From positions 62,001 through 126,000 of the forward strand of contig JAGLBE010000005.1 in assembly GCA_018260445.1 (NCBI GenBank): a stretch of 64,000 nt of DNA, given 5' to 3'. The position numbers and the translations under genes were made by a program. Within the stretch, counting starts at the first letter, position 1, and every line of letters begins with the position of its first letter. This document shows positions 27,138 through 35,497 of the stretch, piece after piece. The notes below the pieces were generated by a model that did not search any database, was not told the origin of the DNA, and saw nothing but the letters and a program-made list of their open reading frames with translations. The DNA comes from Psychrobacter sp. GTDB lineage: Bacteria > Pseudomonadota > Gammaproteobacteria > Pseudomonadales > Moraxellaceae.

Positions 27138-27395
27138 ATGACCATCATAACCAGTCGCCAATTCAATCAAAACCTAAGTGAAGCCCAAAAGCAAGTTACA
27201 AATGGGCCTGTAGTGATTACCAAGTATGGTGAACCCAATTTAGTACTGATGAGTTATGAGGATTTTCAAAAAGGCCAAACAAAGGGGCAACTGTCTATCG
27301 CAGACGCTTTAGCAGATACCAACCCCGAGAGTGAAGGTATCGAGTTTGAGTTACCAAAAAGAAGTCACGCCCAGCGCCCAAAGGTCGTGTTTTAA
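27138..27395 (+). CDS. Phd/YefM-family antitoxin
   Basis: An 85-aa antitoxin. The N-terminal DNA-binding domain is typical: TSRQFNQNLSEAQKQV, then GPVVITKYGEPNLVLMSYEDF. The C-terminal tail (DTNPESEGIEFELPKR) would bind the toxin. AAGGAG lies 7 nt before the ATG at 27138; another ATG and a TTG lie just upstream in frame. The partner toxin gene overlaps by one base (TAATG) but is truncated, so this antitoxin is probably an orphan. Confidence 0.88.
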   Translation: MTIITSRQFNQNLSEAQKQVTNGPVVITKYGEPNLVLMSYEDFQKGQTKGQLSIADALADTNPESEGIEFELPKRSHAQRPKVVF

Positions 27396-27475
27396 TGTAT
27401 TTATTAGATACCAATATCATTAGCGAAACTCGGCGAATCTTATCTGGTAAAAGTAATACCAAGTCTGAAAATTAA
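27395..27475 (+). pseudogene. Truncated PIN-domain (VapC/FitB-type) toxin
   Basis: The reading frame starts at the ATG overlapping the antitoxin stop and gives MYLLDTNIISETRR, the classical N-terminus of PIN RNase toxins with its first catalytic Asp. It then runs into unrelated sequence and stops after 26 codons, against about 130-140 normally. The remaining acidic residues of the active site are missing, and no more of the domain is found downstream. Confidence 0.8.
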
Positions 27476-27686
27476 GATATCGAGGAAAACGAGTGCAAAC
27501 GCTACAAGTGGTAGGTTTAGCGAGTTTGAGAAAGGTAGGTTATTTTTCAGAAAAGGTATAACCTTGGCATCGCTCTGCTTTTTTTGATATGCAACACCGC
27601 TTCCCTAAAAAAGCTACAAAATATCATGACTACTTCCAGCGCTATGGCTGTGTGACTGTAACGATAACACCCCTTACCATCTGTTT
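27437..27686. other. Unassigned DNA after the truncated toxin
   Basis: This stretch replaces the lost part of the PIN toxin. It has an imperfect hairpin at 27536-27564 (AGGTTAT...ATAACCT with TTTTCAGAAAA inside) and a 33-codon open frame (27589-27690) starting MQHRFPKKATKYHDYF that I do not recognise. It may be the end of an inserted element or a deletion junction. Confidence 0.4.
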
Positions 27687-28310
27687 TTAAAACCCAAACC
27701 AGCTCTTGACCCTATCCCAAAATGACAAGCTGGCGTTAGCAGAATCGTTAACGCTAGGAAAAGCCGCTTGCAACTTTGCACAAGTCGGATATTTGGCTTG
27801 CAACTGCGCTAAATAATACGCCTCACCCTCACCGACAAAGCCATCTAATATGCCAACCCCAGCAGGGTCATCGTGACGACAACTTTGATTGGCATGATTC
27901 CAGCCAAAATACGGCACCAAGGGTTTACCAACCGTGATGACATCGTTATGGCAATAGAGTGGCGCAACATCAAGCAGGGTCGCTACACTTTGACCATCAA
28001 GAGTACTGGGTAAATCGCTCATACCAATAAACAGGTCATTTTGATTAAGGGAGGTTAGGTCAAGGTTGCTTTGCCAAATATCAGGGTTGCCGAACCTCAA
28101 TTGATGGCGTAAGGGTCGAAACACAAACTGATAACGGCTAAACTCAATGTGATAGTCTGCTTTTTGAGCCTTTTGGCTAGCGTTTGTATTGGCGGTAATG
28201 TTGCTGATACGTCCAACCACAGCGTTATAGGGCGATGGTGGCAAACACGCCCATACCGATTGCGTGGCAATGGCAACCGCTAAAATAGTTAGATAGCCTA
28301 CCATTTTCAT
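27687..28310 (-). CDS. Exported Cys-containing protein of unknown function
   Basis: A 207-aa protein with a signal peptide (residues 1-21, GYLTILAVAIATQSVWA) and cleavage probably at or just before C22; a lipoprotein is possible but Trp at -2 is unusual. Four cysteines in the mature part (ACLPP, YCHND, SCRHDD, TCAKL) suggest disulfides. Its start overlaps the stop of the mutarotase gene by 4 nt, so the two are co-translated. No family recognised. Confidence 0.7.
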   Translation of the reverse strand: MKMVGYLTILAVAIATQSVWACLPPSPYNAVVGRISNITANTNASQKAQKADYHIEFSRYQFVFRPLRHQLRFGNPDIWQSNLDLTSLNQNDLFIGMSDLPSTLDGQSVATLLDVAPLYCHNDVITVGKPLVPYFGWNHANQSCRHDDPAGVGILDGFVGEGEAYYLAQLQAKYPTCAKLQAAFPSVNDSANASLSFWDRVKSWFGF

Positions 28311-29317
28311 GAAGATTCAGTCTTAATGGAGCAGTGTAAGCGCATACCCATCCGCCACGCCGCACCCGCCCCTAACTTAACCACATCCAAATGGGCATTG
28401 GCGGTTTCAATACATAGCATCCGCTGATAATCCGTCTGGCTAAATTGGCTAATCTGTTTTGACTTGTCAATCCAAGGATTCCACACTACAGTACTATTGC
28501 TACCATCAGCATAAAGATGATAAGTTTGCGCTGGCGAGTTTAATGTGATGGTAGGGGCAGCATGATAAATACGGTCAACCTCTTCATCAAAGGTAATATT
28601 ACCCTGTTGGGTCTTGGTTTGCCAGCCGTTCGTCTCTTGATCAACAGTATCAACAGTATCACCAGTTAATGTATCGCTATAGGTTAAGCCATCAAAGCCA
28701 GAAATAGAGGTTTGGCTAATGTCGTCAGTCGGCAGATACGTATGCAAGGCTTGCGAAAAGGTCACCGTGTTATCGCTATGGTTTTGGGTAATGAGTTCAA
28801 TCGCAAACCCTTGCTGACTAAAGTTAAATACTACTTTTAACGCCAAATTGGGTGCAGAGGCGAAGGTATCATCAATCTTGTGGTCATCTAACGTCAATAT
28901 CAACGTAGCGGTTTGCGCTGCGTTTTTATCCGTATCTTCAACGCTAAAGCTGTCCAGCTCAAAAGGTTGTAGGCGGCCAAACCCATGTTGTGGCATATCG
29001 TCCATATCCACAAAGCTGTCTTGCACCGCTTTTGGATTGGCAGCAAACTGCCCAAACACCGGCCAGCATATGGGTACACCGCCGCGCACTGACTCGCCAT
29101 GATGATATTCAGCGTTATCACTGACCCAAAGCCAGTTAGCAGATAGGTCGAACGGATTATCCTCGTCTGCGGTCATAAAATGAATCAGCTGTGCCCCTTG
29201 TTTTAGCACTACCGCCCGAAAGCCATTGCCATGAATGGTAAAGGTGTCTAAATCGCCCATTTTATTATGCTGCAGTTGTACCTTGGGTAAGGATGTTTGG
29301 GTGGGCATCATAGGCAT
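28307..29317 (-). CDS. D-hexose-6-phosphate mutarotase (YeaD-like)
   Basis: Aldose-1-epimerase superfamily enzyme that interconverts anomers of hexose 6-phosphates. RGGVPICWPVFGQF and MPQHGFGRLQPFEL are hallmarks of the YeaD group, with the histidine of QHGFGR in the active site; the beta-sandwich continues through HTYLPTDDIS and ends in WNPW and MLCIETANA (catalytic Glu). The 336-aa length is slightly long. AGAGG is 5 nt before the ATG. Confidence 0.88.
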   Translation of the reverse strand: MPMMPTQTSLPKVQLQHNKMGDLDTFTIHGNGFRAVVLKQGAQLIHFMTADEDNPFDLSANWLWVSDNAEYHHGESVRGGVPICWPVFGQFAANPKAVQDSFVDMDDMPQHGFGRLQPFELDSFSVEDTDKNAAQTATLILTLDDHKIDDTFASAPNLALKVVFNFSQQGFAIELITQNHSDNTVTFSQALHTYLPTDDISQTSISGFDGLTYSDTLTGDTVDTVDQETNGWQTKTQQGNITFDEEVDRIYHAAPTITLNSPAQTYHLYADGSNSTVVWNPWIDKSKQISQFSQTDYQRMLCIETANAHLDVVKLGAGAAWRMGMRLHCSIKTESS

Positions 29318-29401
29318 ACAACCTCTTGTTGAGTCAGGATTAGGGGATTTGCTTAAGCATTAGGCGCTAATTTATAGAGCTTAGTTTGTAGAGCCTAGCT
29401 T

Positions 29402-30127
29402 TTAAAGATTAGCTTTTAAGGGTGAATGTTTTGGCTTTAATAACCAAGCTTGATTGACCAATACATCAGTATCGTTAGCCGCTTCTTTAGCAAGGTGTTT
29501 AATGGCATAGGTATCTTGATAATAATCGGTTATGGTATCGTCCTTAATCACAAACGGTGGGCCGAAAGTCTTTTTATCGAAGCCTTTCGTTTCATCAAGT
29601 ACGTCTTCATTGACCGTAAAATTAAGTAATAGCTGCGGTGCAGTCTGAGTCATTTCGATAACTTTTTTAATATAACGTCTGCGTAATGAGGTTTCATTAT
29701 CATCAGGCAAGGCAACCAGTGCCGCACGGTCATAAACTGCAGCCACCCGCCCAATATCGTTTGCGGTTAATTCAAAGATATCGCCCACCCAAATCGATAT
29801 GGATTGAGTATGACCACTGCCCGCATAGTCCCCTTGATACAATTTAAGATTTGGATGGCTAGGATGCGGATGACCTGTTGGCGACATATGATTTTCAGCA
29901 AAAAACTCAATGACCGCTTGCTCAACCAGATCAACCCCTATCACATCATAGCCTTGCGCTGCTAGCCACACCATATCAATACTTTTGCCGCATAAGGGCA
30001 CAAAAATGGTACTGCCGATAGGGGCAGCAAGTTTGGCAAAGTGTGCCGTCAGTAATGCATTAGGCTTGGCTTGATTAAAACCGGTTTGCTTACTTTGCCA
30101 TTTATCGTGCCAAAAATCAGGTTGCAT
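29402..30127 (-). CDS. tpm: Thiopurine S-methyltransferase
   Basis: SAM-dependent methyltransferase of the bacterial TPMT family, which also methylates selenium and tellurium compounds. The N-terminus MQPDFWHDKWQSKQTGFNQ, the SAM loop IFVPLCGKSIDMVWLA, VIGVDLVEQAV and the YDRAALVALP block are typical. The ATG at 30127 gives 241 aa. The next ATG upstream (30163) lies within 5-11 bp of the msrA terminator, which argues against it. No selenium or tellurite genes are adjacent. Confidence 0.9.
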   Translation of the reverse strand: MQPDFWHDKWQSKQTGFNQAKPNALLTAHFAKLAAPIGSTIFVPLCGKSIDMVWLAAQGYDVIGVDLVEQAVIEFFAENHMSPTGHPHPSHPNLKLYQGDYAGSGHTQSISIWVGDIFELTANDIGRVAAVYDRAALVALPDDNETSLRRRYIKKVIEMTQTAPQLLLNFTVNEDVLDETKGFDKKTFGPPFVIKDDTITDYYQDTYAIKHLAKEAANDTDVLVNQAWLLKPKHSPLKANL

Positions 30128-30160
30128 AGGAGTTGCCTGTATTGAAAAGATATGTTGCAG

Positions 30161-30201
30161 CATTATAAAACAATGGCTACCAAATTAGGCAGCCATTGTT
30201 T
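30161..30201 (-). terminator. Intrinsic terminator of msrA
   Basis: AAACAATGGCT (30168-30178) and AGCCATTGTTT (30191-30201) form a perfect 11-bp stem. On the reverse strand it runs into TTTTATAATG. It lies between msrA and tpm. Confidence 0.8.
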
Positions 30202-30224
30202 AAAGAGTAATCCAAATAAATGCA

Positions 30225-30752
30225 TTAACTTTGTAAATACTGCTTAAATTCTTTACGTAATTTGCCCAGTTTTGGGGGAATCACCGCTTGGCAATAGCCT
30301 TGGGTGGGATTTTTATTAAAGTAATCTTGATGGTACTCTTCGGCCGCATAAAACTCATGCACCGGATGCACTTCGGTTACCACATTGACACCAAACTCAT
30401 CACGCAGCTTACCAATCACTCTATCTATCGTCGGTTTTTGTTTGTCTGCATCAGTATAAAACACCACAGAACGATATTGACTGCCGACATCATTGCCTTG
30501 ACGATCCACCGTGGTGGGGTCGTGGGTGGCAAAAAAGATATCCAATATCACCTCAAGCGGCACCACAGAGTCATCAAAATCGACGCGTACCACCTCGATA
30601 TGACCGGTTGCACCGGTACACACATCTTTATAGTTGGCCGAGGTTTCCTCGCCGCCCATATAGCCAGAGGTCACTCTTTGCACCCCTTTCACCGATTGAA
30701 ATACTGATTCGGTGCACCAAAAGCAGCCACCACCCAATACGATTGTTTGCAT
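30225..30752 (-). CDS. msrA: Peptide methionine (S)-S-oxide reductase MsrA
   Basis: Repairs oxidised methionine. The catalytic cysteine C10 lies in GGGCFWCTE. SGYMGGE, ATGHIEVVRV, THDPTTVDRQGNDVGSQYRS and AAEEYHQDYF are conserved blocks. The 175-aa length is normal, and a resolving Cys is in the C-terminal GYCQAVI. Transcription is ended by the hairpin at 30161-30201. Confidence 0.96.
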   Translation of the reverse strand: MQTIVLGGGCFWCTESVFQSVKGVQRVTSGYMGGEETSANYKDVCTGATGHIEVVRVDFDDSVVPLEVILDIFFATHDPTTVDRQGNDVGSQYRSVVFYTDADKQKPTIDRVIGKLRDEFGVNVVTEVHPVHEFYAAEEYHQDYFNKNPTQGYCQAVIPPKLGKLRKEFKQYLQS

Positions 30753-30852
30753 AATTTATCCTTTGATAATGCTACTTTAACAAGTAAATTTTTCACCACG
30801 CTATGGCTAAATAGTAGCAGAGCTAAGACGGTGTATAAGTAACAAACGGTAA

Positions 30853-30861
30853 TGATATAAT
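30853..30861 (+). promoter_or_regulatory. Extended -10 promoter of the mntA-hepT-cmoA transcript
   Basis: TGATATAAT is a perfect extended -10 about 90 nt before the mntA ATG. No -35 is clear. Confidence 0.5.
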
Positions 30862-30949
30862 GCAATGATTAACTAGCCACAACTTAATCGCAAATACGCT
30901 AACCATAATACGAGCATGACACGAGCTAACCGTTAAAAGGTAAATCGCA

Positions 30950-31237
30950 ATGACCTATGCAGAGTTACAACAATACCGAGAGTCGATTTATGCATTAGCG
31001 GCACGCTATCATGTGCAAAATCCTAGAGTGTTTGGGTCAGTAGCAGCCGGAAATCAGAATAGTGACAGCGATATTGATATGTTGGTAGATGCCACCTCAG
31101 ACACTACCCTATTTGATATGGGCGGTTTGCGTCAAGAATTAAGCCAACTACTCAACACCCCAGTTGATGTGGCGACACCTGAAGACTTGAGTGTCCGTTG
31201 TCGTCAGCAAGTGATGGCTAGTGCTAAACGTATTTAG
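30950..31237 (+). CDS. mntA: MntA-type minimal nucleotidyltransferase antitoxin
   Basis: A 95-aa MNT-domain protein. FGSVAAGNQNSDSDIDMLVD gives the GSxxxG and DxD metal-binding signature, and PVDVATPEDL is the third-strand region. In characterised pairs MntA AMPylates and silences the HEPN ribonuclease toxin HepT. The following gene is that HEPN partner, 44 bp downstream, but it is frameshifted. The length fits the short class of MntA proteins. Confidence 0.87.
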   Translation: MTYAELQQYRESIYALAARYHVQNPRVFGSVAAGNQNSDSDIDMLVDATSDTTLFDMGGLRQELSQLLNTPVDVATPEDLSVRCRQQVMASAKRI

Positions 31238-31281
31238 CGATAATCAGTTTTAACACCCTTGCTATTGGAAAGCTACTTATT

Positions 31282-31657
31282 ATGCCAAACCATGAACCTC
31301 GTCTAAATGATTATCTGCAACATATTATGCAGGCTATTTATCATATCCAACAAGATGTTGCGACCATTGACTTCGACTCATTTAAAGACAATGATACGAT
31401 TCAACGTTCTGTTGTATTCAGTTTTATTATCATTGGTGAGGCAAGTAACAAGCTTATCCAAAAACATCCAGATTTTGTTATGTGTCATTCACAAGTAGCA
31501 TGGCAAGCTATGAAAGGTATGCCTATTTCTTATGCTTAATAATAGGCATCTTGCGCACGGCTATTTCTCAATTAACATTCGAGTCGTTTGGAACACCATC
31601 CATAATGAATTACCTAAGCTTGAACAACAAATTAACGCTCTATTGAGTGACCTATGA
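31282..31657 (+). pseudogene. hepT: HepT-type HEPN toxin, frameshifted
   Basis: The first 80 codons (PRLNDYLQHIMQAIYHIQQD ... VAWQAMKGM) are a DUF86/HEPN N-terminus. The frame then ends at 31537-31539. The expected C-terminus, LAHGYFSINIRVVWNTIH ... ALLSDL, is intact in the +1 frame and ends at 31655-31657. Between them lies a 25-nt segment (31522-31546) bounded by the inverted repeat CCTATT/AATAGG, which looks like an insertion. The break falls in the RNase motif (R-x4-6-H), so the predicted ribonuclease is inactive. The true stop overlaps the cmoA start (ATGA). Confidence 0.85.
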
Positions 31658-32436
31658 GTGCCAACGCATTACCTGCGCATTACGACAAAGTCTTCACCAC
31701 ACCGCTAGATAAAGCATCACGCTTTAGCTTTGATGAGCAAGTGGTCGCCTGTTTTCCTGATATGATACGGCGTAGCGTACCGGGATACGGTCAAGTATTG
31801 GCGATGTTGCCTATTTTTGCCAAGCGTCACTGTCAGTTTGGCCAAGTCAACGCTGCGGGCAAAAAAGTCAGCCGCATCTATGATTTGGGCTGCTCGCTTG
31901 GCGGCGCAACGATGGCGTTGGTTGGTGAGGCTGGTGGTTTTGACATCGATGATTTGCAAATCAAAGCGGTGGATATCTCTCCTGCCATGACTACAAAAGC
32001 TGCTGCGCTGCTTAAAGAGAACTACCCCAAACACGACATCGACGTTATCACTGCCGACATTCGTGATATTGACTTTAAGCCTTGTGATATGGTGGTGCTC
32101 AACCTCACCTTACAGTTTTTACCGCCTGCAGATAGAACCCAAGTCTTGCAAGCGCTGTATCAGTCTTTAAATACTGGCGGCATTTTAGTACTGACCGAAA
32201 AAACCCATGCCATTGATGAGCAAGACGACGCCTGGCTGGTGGAACGCTATTACGACTTTAAACGGGCTAATGGCTATAGCGAGCTTGAGATTAGCGGCAA
32301 ACGCAATGCTTTAGAGAATGTATTGGTAACGGACACCTTAGATGAGCACCATCAGCGTTTGGCGCAAGTAGGTTTTGCCCGTAGCGTCACCTGGTTTCAA
32401 TTTCTAAACTTTGCGTCTATGGTTGCGTTTAAATAG
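31654..32436 (+). CDS. cmoA: Carboxy-SAM synthase CmoA
   Basis: Makes carboxy-S-adenosylmethionine from SAM and prephenate, used to make 5-oxyacetyluridine at tRNA position 34. [22 protein letters not shown] is the signature N-terminus, followed by [15 protein letters not shown] and [12 protein letters not shown]. The 260-aa length is normal. The ATG overlaps the ancestral hepT stop, so in the ancestor its translation was probably coupled to the HEPN gene; that coupling is now broken by the frameshift. cmoB lies 374 bp downstream. Confidence 0.94.
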   Translation: MSANALPAHYDKVFTTPLDKASRFSFDEQVVACFPDMIRRSVPGYGQVLAMLPIFAKRHCQFGQVNAAGKKVSRIYDLGCSLGGATMALVGEAGGFDIDDLQIKAVDISPAMTTKAAALLKENYPKHDIDVITADIRDIDFKPCDMVVLNLTLQFLPPADRTQVLQALYQSLNTGGILVLTEKTHAIDEQDDAWLVERYYDFKRANGYSELEISGKRNALENVLVTDTLDEHHQRLAQVGFARSVTWFQFLNFASMVAFK

Positions 32437-32810
32437 GGTGGCTTTTAAAGAGAGCTTTATCCTAACAAGGCGTAGGGTGCGCCCCGCGCACCTCTAGGTT
32501 AACGGATGTTAAATAGCTTTACATTATATTCATATATGTGCGCCCCGCGCACCTCTAGGTTAACGGTATTAATCTTATAGCGTCTTTCACCTGCGCCAGT
32601 GCGCCCCGTGCACCGCTAGATTGACGATACTCAAATGTAAAGTTAGGGTTCTCAATTTATCAAAAAGGGCATTTGGATACTATCTCTTTTGTGTTTTGGT
32701 GCGCTGGACTAAAGCCACAGCCTACGTTAAAAACAATTTTTAAGTTTTTTGCTTCAAAAGCCGGTGCTGTCAGCTAAGCCTTATGCCATAACCCAATACA
32801 AAGAATCGCT
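32437..32810. other. cmoA-cmoB intergenic region
   Basis: It is dominated by three copies of a palindrome-bearing 29-bp repeat (32477-32627). The rest is AT-rich, with no gene seen. Confidence 0.6.
32477..32627. repeat. REP-like palindromic repeat, 3 copies
   Basis: A 29-bp unit beginning GTGCGCCCCGCGCAC (a hairpin-forming palindrome) and continuing CTCTAGGTTAACGG occurs at 32477-32505, 32538-32566 and, with several changes, 32599-32627. Copies are spaced about 61 bp. Similar GTGCGCCCCGCGCACC palindromes are, to my knowledge, dispersed in Moraxellaceae and other genomes. Confidence 0.9.
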
Positions 32811-33866
32811 ATGCCAAATCAAACCTCAAATCAAACCGCCAATACCACCATCGCCACTGCCGAACGTGAACTTTATCTGGCGCTACTAGAACGTGCCCCG
32901 CTGCGCCCGATTGCCAATGCATGGTTGGCCAACTTGCCTAAGTGGCTCAGCGATATCAAAGATAAAAACCGGTACGCCCATGCGCCCGCTTATCTGTCGG
33001 CAGTAGAAAATTTGCCAAAAACGGCAGTACAGCAGGTTGATTTGACCGCCGATGCCATCCGCATAGAAGCCCCTTTTTCGGCGTCGCAAAGCAGGCAAGC
33101 CACCGCCTTGCTGCGCCAGTTAATGCCGTGGCGTAAAGGGCCGTTTCACATTGGCAGCAGCGATAACCCAGTGGTTATCGACACCGAATGGCGCAGCGAT
33201 TGGAAATGGCAGCGCATTGCAGCGCACATTGGCACCCTTGAGGGGCGTTATGTACTCGATGTGGGTGGCGGCTCGGGTTATCACGGCTGGCGCATGACAG
33301 GGGCAGGAGCAAAACAGGTGATGGTGATAGACCCCTCGTGTCTGTTTTATCATCAATTTATGGCAATCCGCCATTTTGTCGGCGACTTTGACCGCTATCG
33401 CACTCACTATATTCCAGTGGGGTTGGAGGAACTACCCGCAAGCAGCGACCAAGGTAATCAGCTGTTTGATACGGTGTTTTGTATGGGGGTGCTGTATCAT
33501 CGTCAATCGCCGTTTGAGCACCTGTATCAATTAAAAAATCAGCTTATAAAGGGTGGACAGTTGGTGCTTGAGACGCTGGTGGTTGAGGGCAACGCCAATA
33601 CGGTATTGGTGCCGCATAACCGCTATGCACAAATGAATAATGTGTATTTTATTCCATCGGTTGCGGCATTAATAGGCTGGCTAGAGAAAGTCGGGTTTCA
33701 TGCGGTACAGTGTATCGACCTTAATGTCACCAGCACCGAGGAACAACGAGCAACGGAGTGGATGACCTACCAATCGCTGCAAGATTTTTTAGACCCCAGC
33801 GACGGGCGCAAAACCATTGAGGGCTATCCTGCGCCGATGCGAGCAACGCTGATTGCGACTAAATAA
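32811..33866 (+). CDS. cmoB: tRNA U34 carboxymethyltransferase CmoB
   Basis: Transfers the carboxymethyl group from carboxy-SAM to 5-hydroxyuridine at the wobble position. APFSASQSRQATALLRQLMPWRKGPFH, DTEWRSDWKWQRI, YVLDVGGGSGYHGWRM and FDTVFCMGVLYHRQSPFEHL are family blocks. The 351-aa length exceeds the E. coli enzyme (323) by an N-terminal tail. Partner of the upstream cmoA. Confidence 0.95.
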   Translation: MPNQTSNQTANTTIATAERELYLALLERAPLRPIANAWLANLPKWLSDIKDKNRYAHAPAYLSAVENLPKTAVQQVDLTADAIRIEAPFSASQSRQATALLRQLMPWRKGPFHIGSSDNPVVIDTEWRSDWKWQRIAAHIGTLEGRYVLDVGGGSGYHGWRMTGAGAKQVMVIDPSCLFYHQFMAIRHFVGDFDRYRTHYIPVGLEELPASSDQGNQLFDTVFCMGVLYHRQSPFEHLYQLKNQLIKGGQLVLETLVVEGNANTVLVPHNRYAQMNNVYFIPSVAALIGWLEKVGFHAVQCIDLNVTSTEEQRATEWMTYQSLQDFLDPSDGRKTIEGYPAPMRATLIATK

Positions 33867-33926
33867 AGCCGAAATAATTTCCATCTGTTTTCCTTAATCC
33901 ACGCTGACAGGCTGTGATAATATCGT

Positions 33927-33973
33927 TATTGAAGCTCCTTATTGAAACTCAGTATTGAAACTCAGTATTGAAC
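33927..33973. repeat. 13-bp tandem repeat, 3 copies plus partial
   Basis: TATTGAAGCTCCT, TATTGAAACTCAG, TATTGAAACTCAG and the start of a fourth, about 35 bp before the DUF1176 gene. Confidence 0.88.
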
Positions 33974-34007
33974 TACAATGCAATGACTACCCATAGGATG
34001 TAAGCAA

Positions 34008-35120
34008 ATGATGAGATATCGAGCTGTCGCGCTGGTGTTTGGATTTCTGATGGGCATAACGGCAACACCGCTGTGGGCAGCAGAGGCATATGGTGACCCA
34101 TTTAAGGGAGATGGCTTTGTTAAAGACGATTGGCAAGTGGTGTGTGACAATACGTTGACGTGTCGAGCAGCAGGCTATCAGCCTGAGAGTCAATACGATA
34201 TGCCAGCTTCAATGTTAATAGTCGCTAAGCCGATGCAACCTAAAGTATCCGCTAAGGTGAAGCTATTTGCAAACAGTGAGGGTCACTTAACGCTCAACAC
34301 TGCCACGCTATGGCTCAATCATAAAAACTATGGGGCTATTGCAGCAGACGGTGCAGAGTTTGCGCTTAGCCCGCGGCAAACAGAGGCCATTATTGGTCAT
34401 GCACGTATGCACACCAACATCGCGATTAAAACGGCAAATAGGACATGGCAAATCAGCGATAACGGTATGAGCGCCGTATTGCTAAAACTTGATGAGGTGC
34501 AAGGCCGAGTGGGCACAAAGCTGGCGTTAGTGAGTAAAACCAACCCGAAACGGCAAACCCCAAAAGTGGCACGCTCAAAACCGGTTATCCACAAAGCATT
34601 TGCTTATCCTGATGACAATAAGCATCCATTAGCGCCAACGCAAAAAGCGTACGTTAACGCCAATATTAACCAGTGGGTTGATATCAATGCGCAGGCGTTA
34701 ATCGGCACTAAAGATAGTATGGGGGAATGTGAGCTGATTAACCCCGCCAGTGAGGTGGCGCAAAGCTATAAAAACGAGTCGTTTGAATGGACGTTTACCC
34801 CCATTGACGCCAATCACACTTTGGCAAGTCATCAATGCTGGCGCGCTGCCTATAATGAAGGGTATGGTTATTGGTTGATTAATAATGCTAAACCCAGTCA
34901 ACCTGAGCTTATCACCACTTCTGGAAACAGTTATGCCAAGGGTCAAATTGCATCAGCGAATAAAGGCCGCGGCATAGGCGACTGTTGGAGTGGTACGGTA
35001 TGGACATGGAATGGCAAAACCTTTATTAAATCATCCGAGATAACGACTGGGTTATGTCGAGGCTTTGCAGATGGCGGCGCATGGGAGTTGCCCACCTATG
35101 TGACTGACATAGTAGAGTAA
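34008..35120 (+). CDS. DUF1176 periplasmic protein
   Basis: A 370-aa exported protein. A signal peptide covers about residues 1-25 (GFLMGITATPLWAAEA). The DUF1176 family pattern is recognisable: DDWQVVCDNTLTCRAAGY with two Cys, ISDNGMSAVLLKLDEVQGRVGT, ECELIN, HQCWRAAYNEGYGYWLIN and GIGDCWSGTVWTWNG. Conserved Cys pairs suggest disulfides. Function unknown. AGGATGTAAGCAA before the ATG contains a usable ribosome-binding site. Confidence 0.85.
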   Translation: MMRYRAVALVFGFLMGITATPLWAAEAYGDPFKGDGFVKDDWQVVCDNTLTCRAAGYQPESQYDMPASMLIVAKPMQPKVSAKVKLFANSEGHLTLNTATLWLNHKNYGAIAADGAEFALSPRQTEAIIGHARMHTNIAIKTANRTWQISDNGMSAVLLKLDEVQGRVGTKLALVSKTNPKRQTPKVARSKPVIHKAFAYPDDNKHPLAPTQKAYVNANINQWVDINAQALIGTKDSMGECELINPASEVAQSYKNESFEWTFTPIDANHTLASHQCWRAAYNEGYGYWLINNAKPSQPELITTSGNSYAKGQIASANKGRGIGDCWSGTVWTWNGKTFIKSSEITTGLCRGFADGGAWELPTYVTDIVE

Positions 35121-35148
35121 AAGTCGTAGAGGTAGAGTAAAAGTCCTA
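35109..35148. repeat. Tandem duplication of about 20 bp at the DUF1176 stop
   Basis: GTAGAGTAAAAGTCGTAGAG and GTAGAGTAAAAGTCCTAGAG follow each other; the first contains the stop codon. Confidence 0.85.
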
Positions 35149-35266
35149 GAGTAACAACGGTCTACGGTACCTATACCTATAACAAGAACAAGCAAAACGC
35201 AACAAGGTGCAACAAAAAGGGGTGGAAGATGCCTTGGCGCCTGTATTCGAGCCCTTATTATTAGAA

Positions 35267-35497
35267 TTAGAGCACCCACCTACCCAGCACATATTCAAGT
35301 ATCAGCTTTAATAAAAAGCCGATAAACCCGGCGCCCAATGCCAAAAAAATCCAAAACGTGCCCGCGCGACCCGCATCAGACTTTTTGGAGATATCCCACA
35401 TGATAAAAAACAAGGTGGCAATAAAAATAGGCAATAATAGATACAGCCCCCAGTTGGTCACCGTTTGTGAAGAAATAGCCAATACAGTCGCAATCAT
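35267..35497 (-). CDS. DUF2788 small membrane protein
   Basis: A 76-aa protein with two transmembrane helices (GLYLLLPIFIATLFFIMW and FWIFLALGAGFIGFLLK) joined by a KKSDAGRAG loop, matching the DUF2788 family. The ATG at 35497 gives the family's usual size. An upstream ATG at 35617 would add 40 residues (a third hydrophobic stretch), and neither start has a strong Shine-Dalgarno. Function unknown. Confidence 0.65.
   Translation of the reverse strand: MIATVLAISSQTVTNWGLYLLLPIFIATLFFIMWDISKKSDAGRAGTFWIFLALGAGFIGFLLKLILEYVLGRWVL

Noticed and set aside
27589..27690. 33-codon open frame after the truncated PIN toxin as a gene
   Set aside because: Short, no start signal, and no recognisable domain; reported only as part of the unassigned interval.
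32477..32627. CRISPR repeats
   Set aside because: Three copies with 32-33-bp gaps look superficially like repeat-spacer, but the units decay and are palindromic REP-like, and no cas genes are present.
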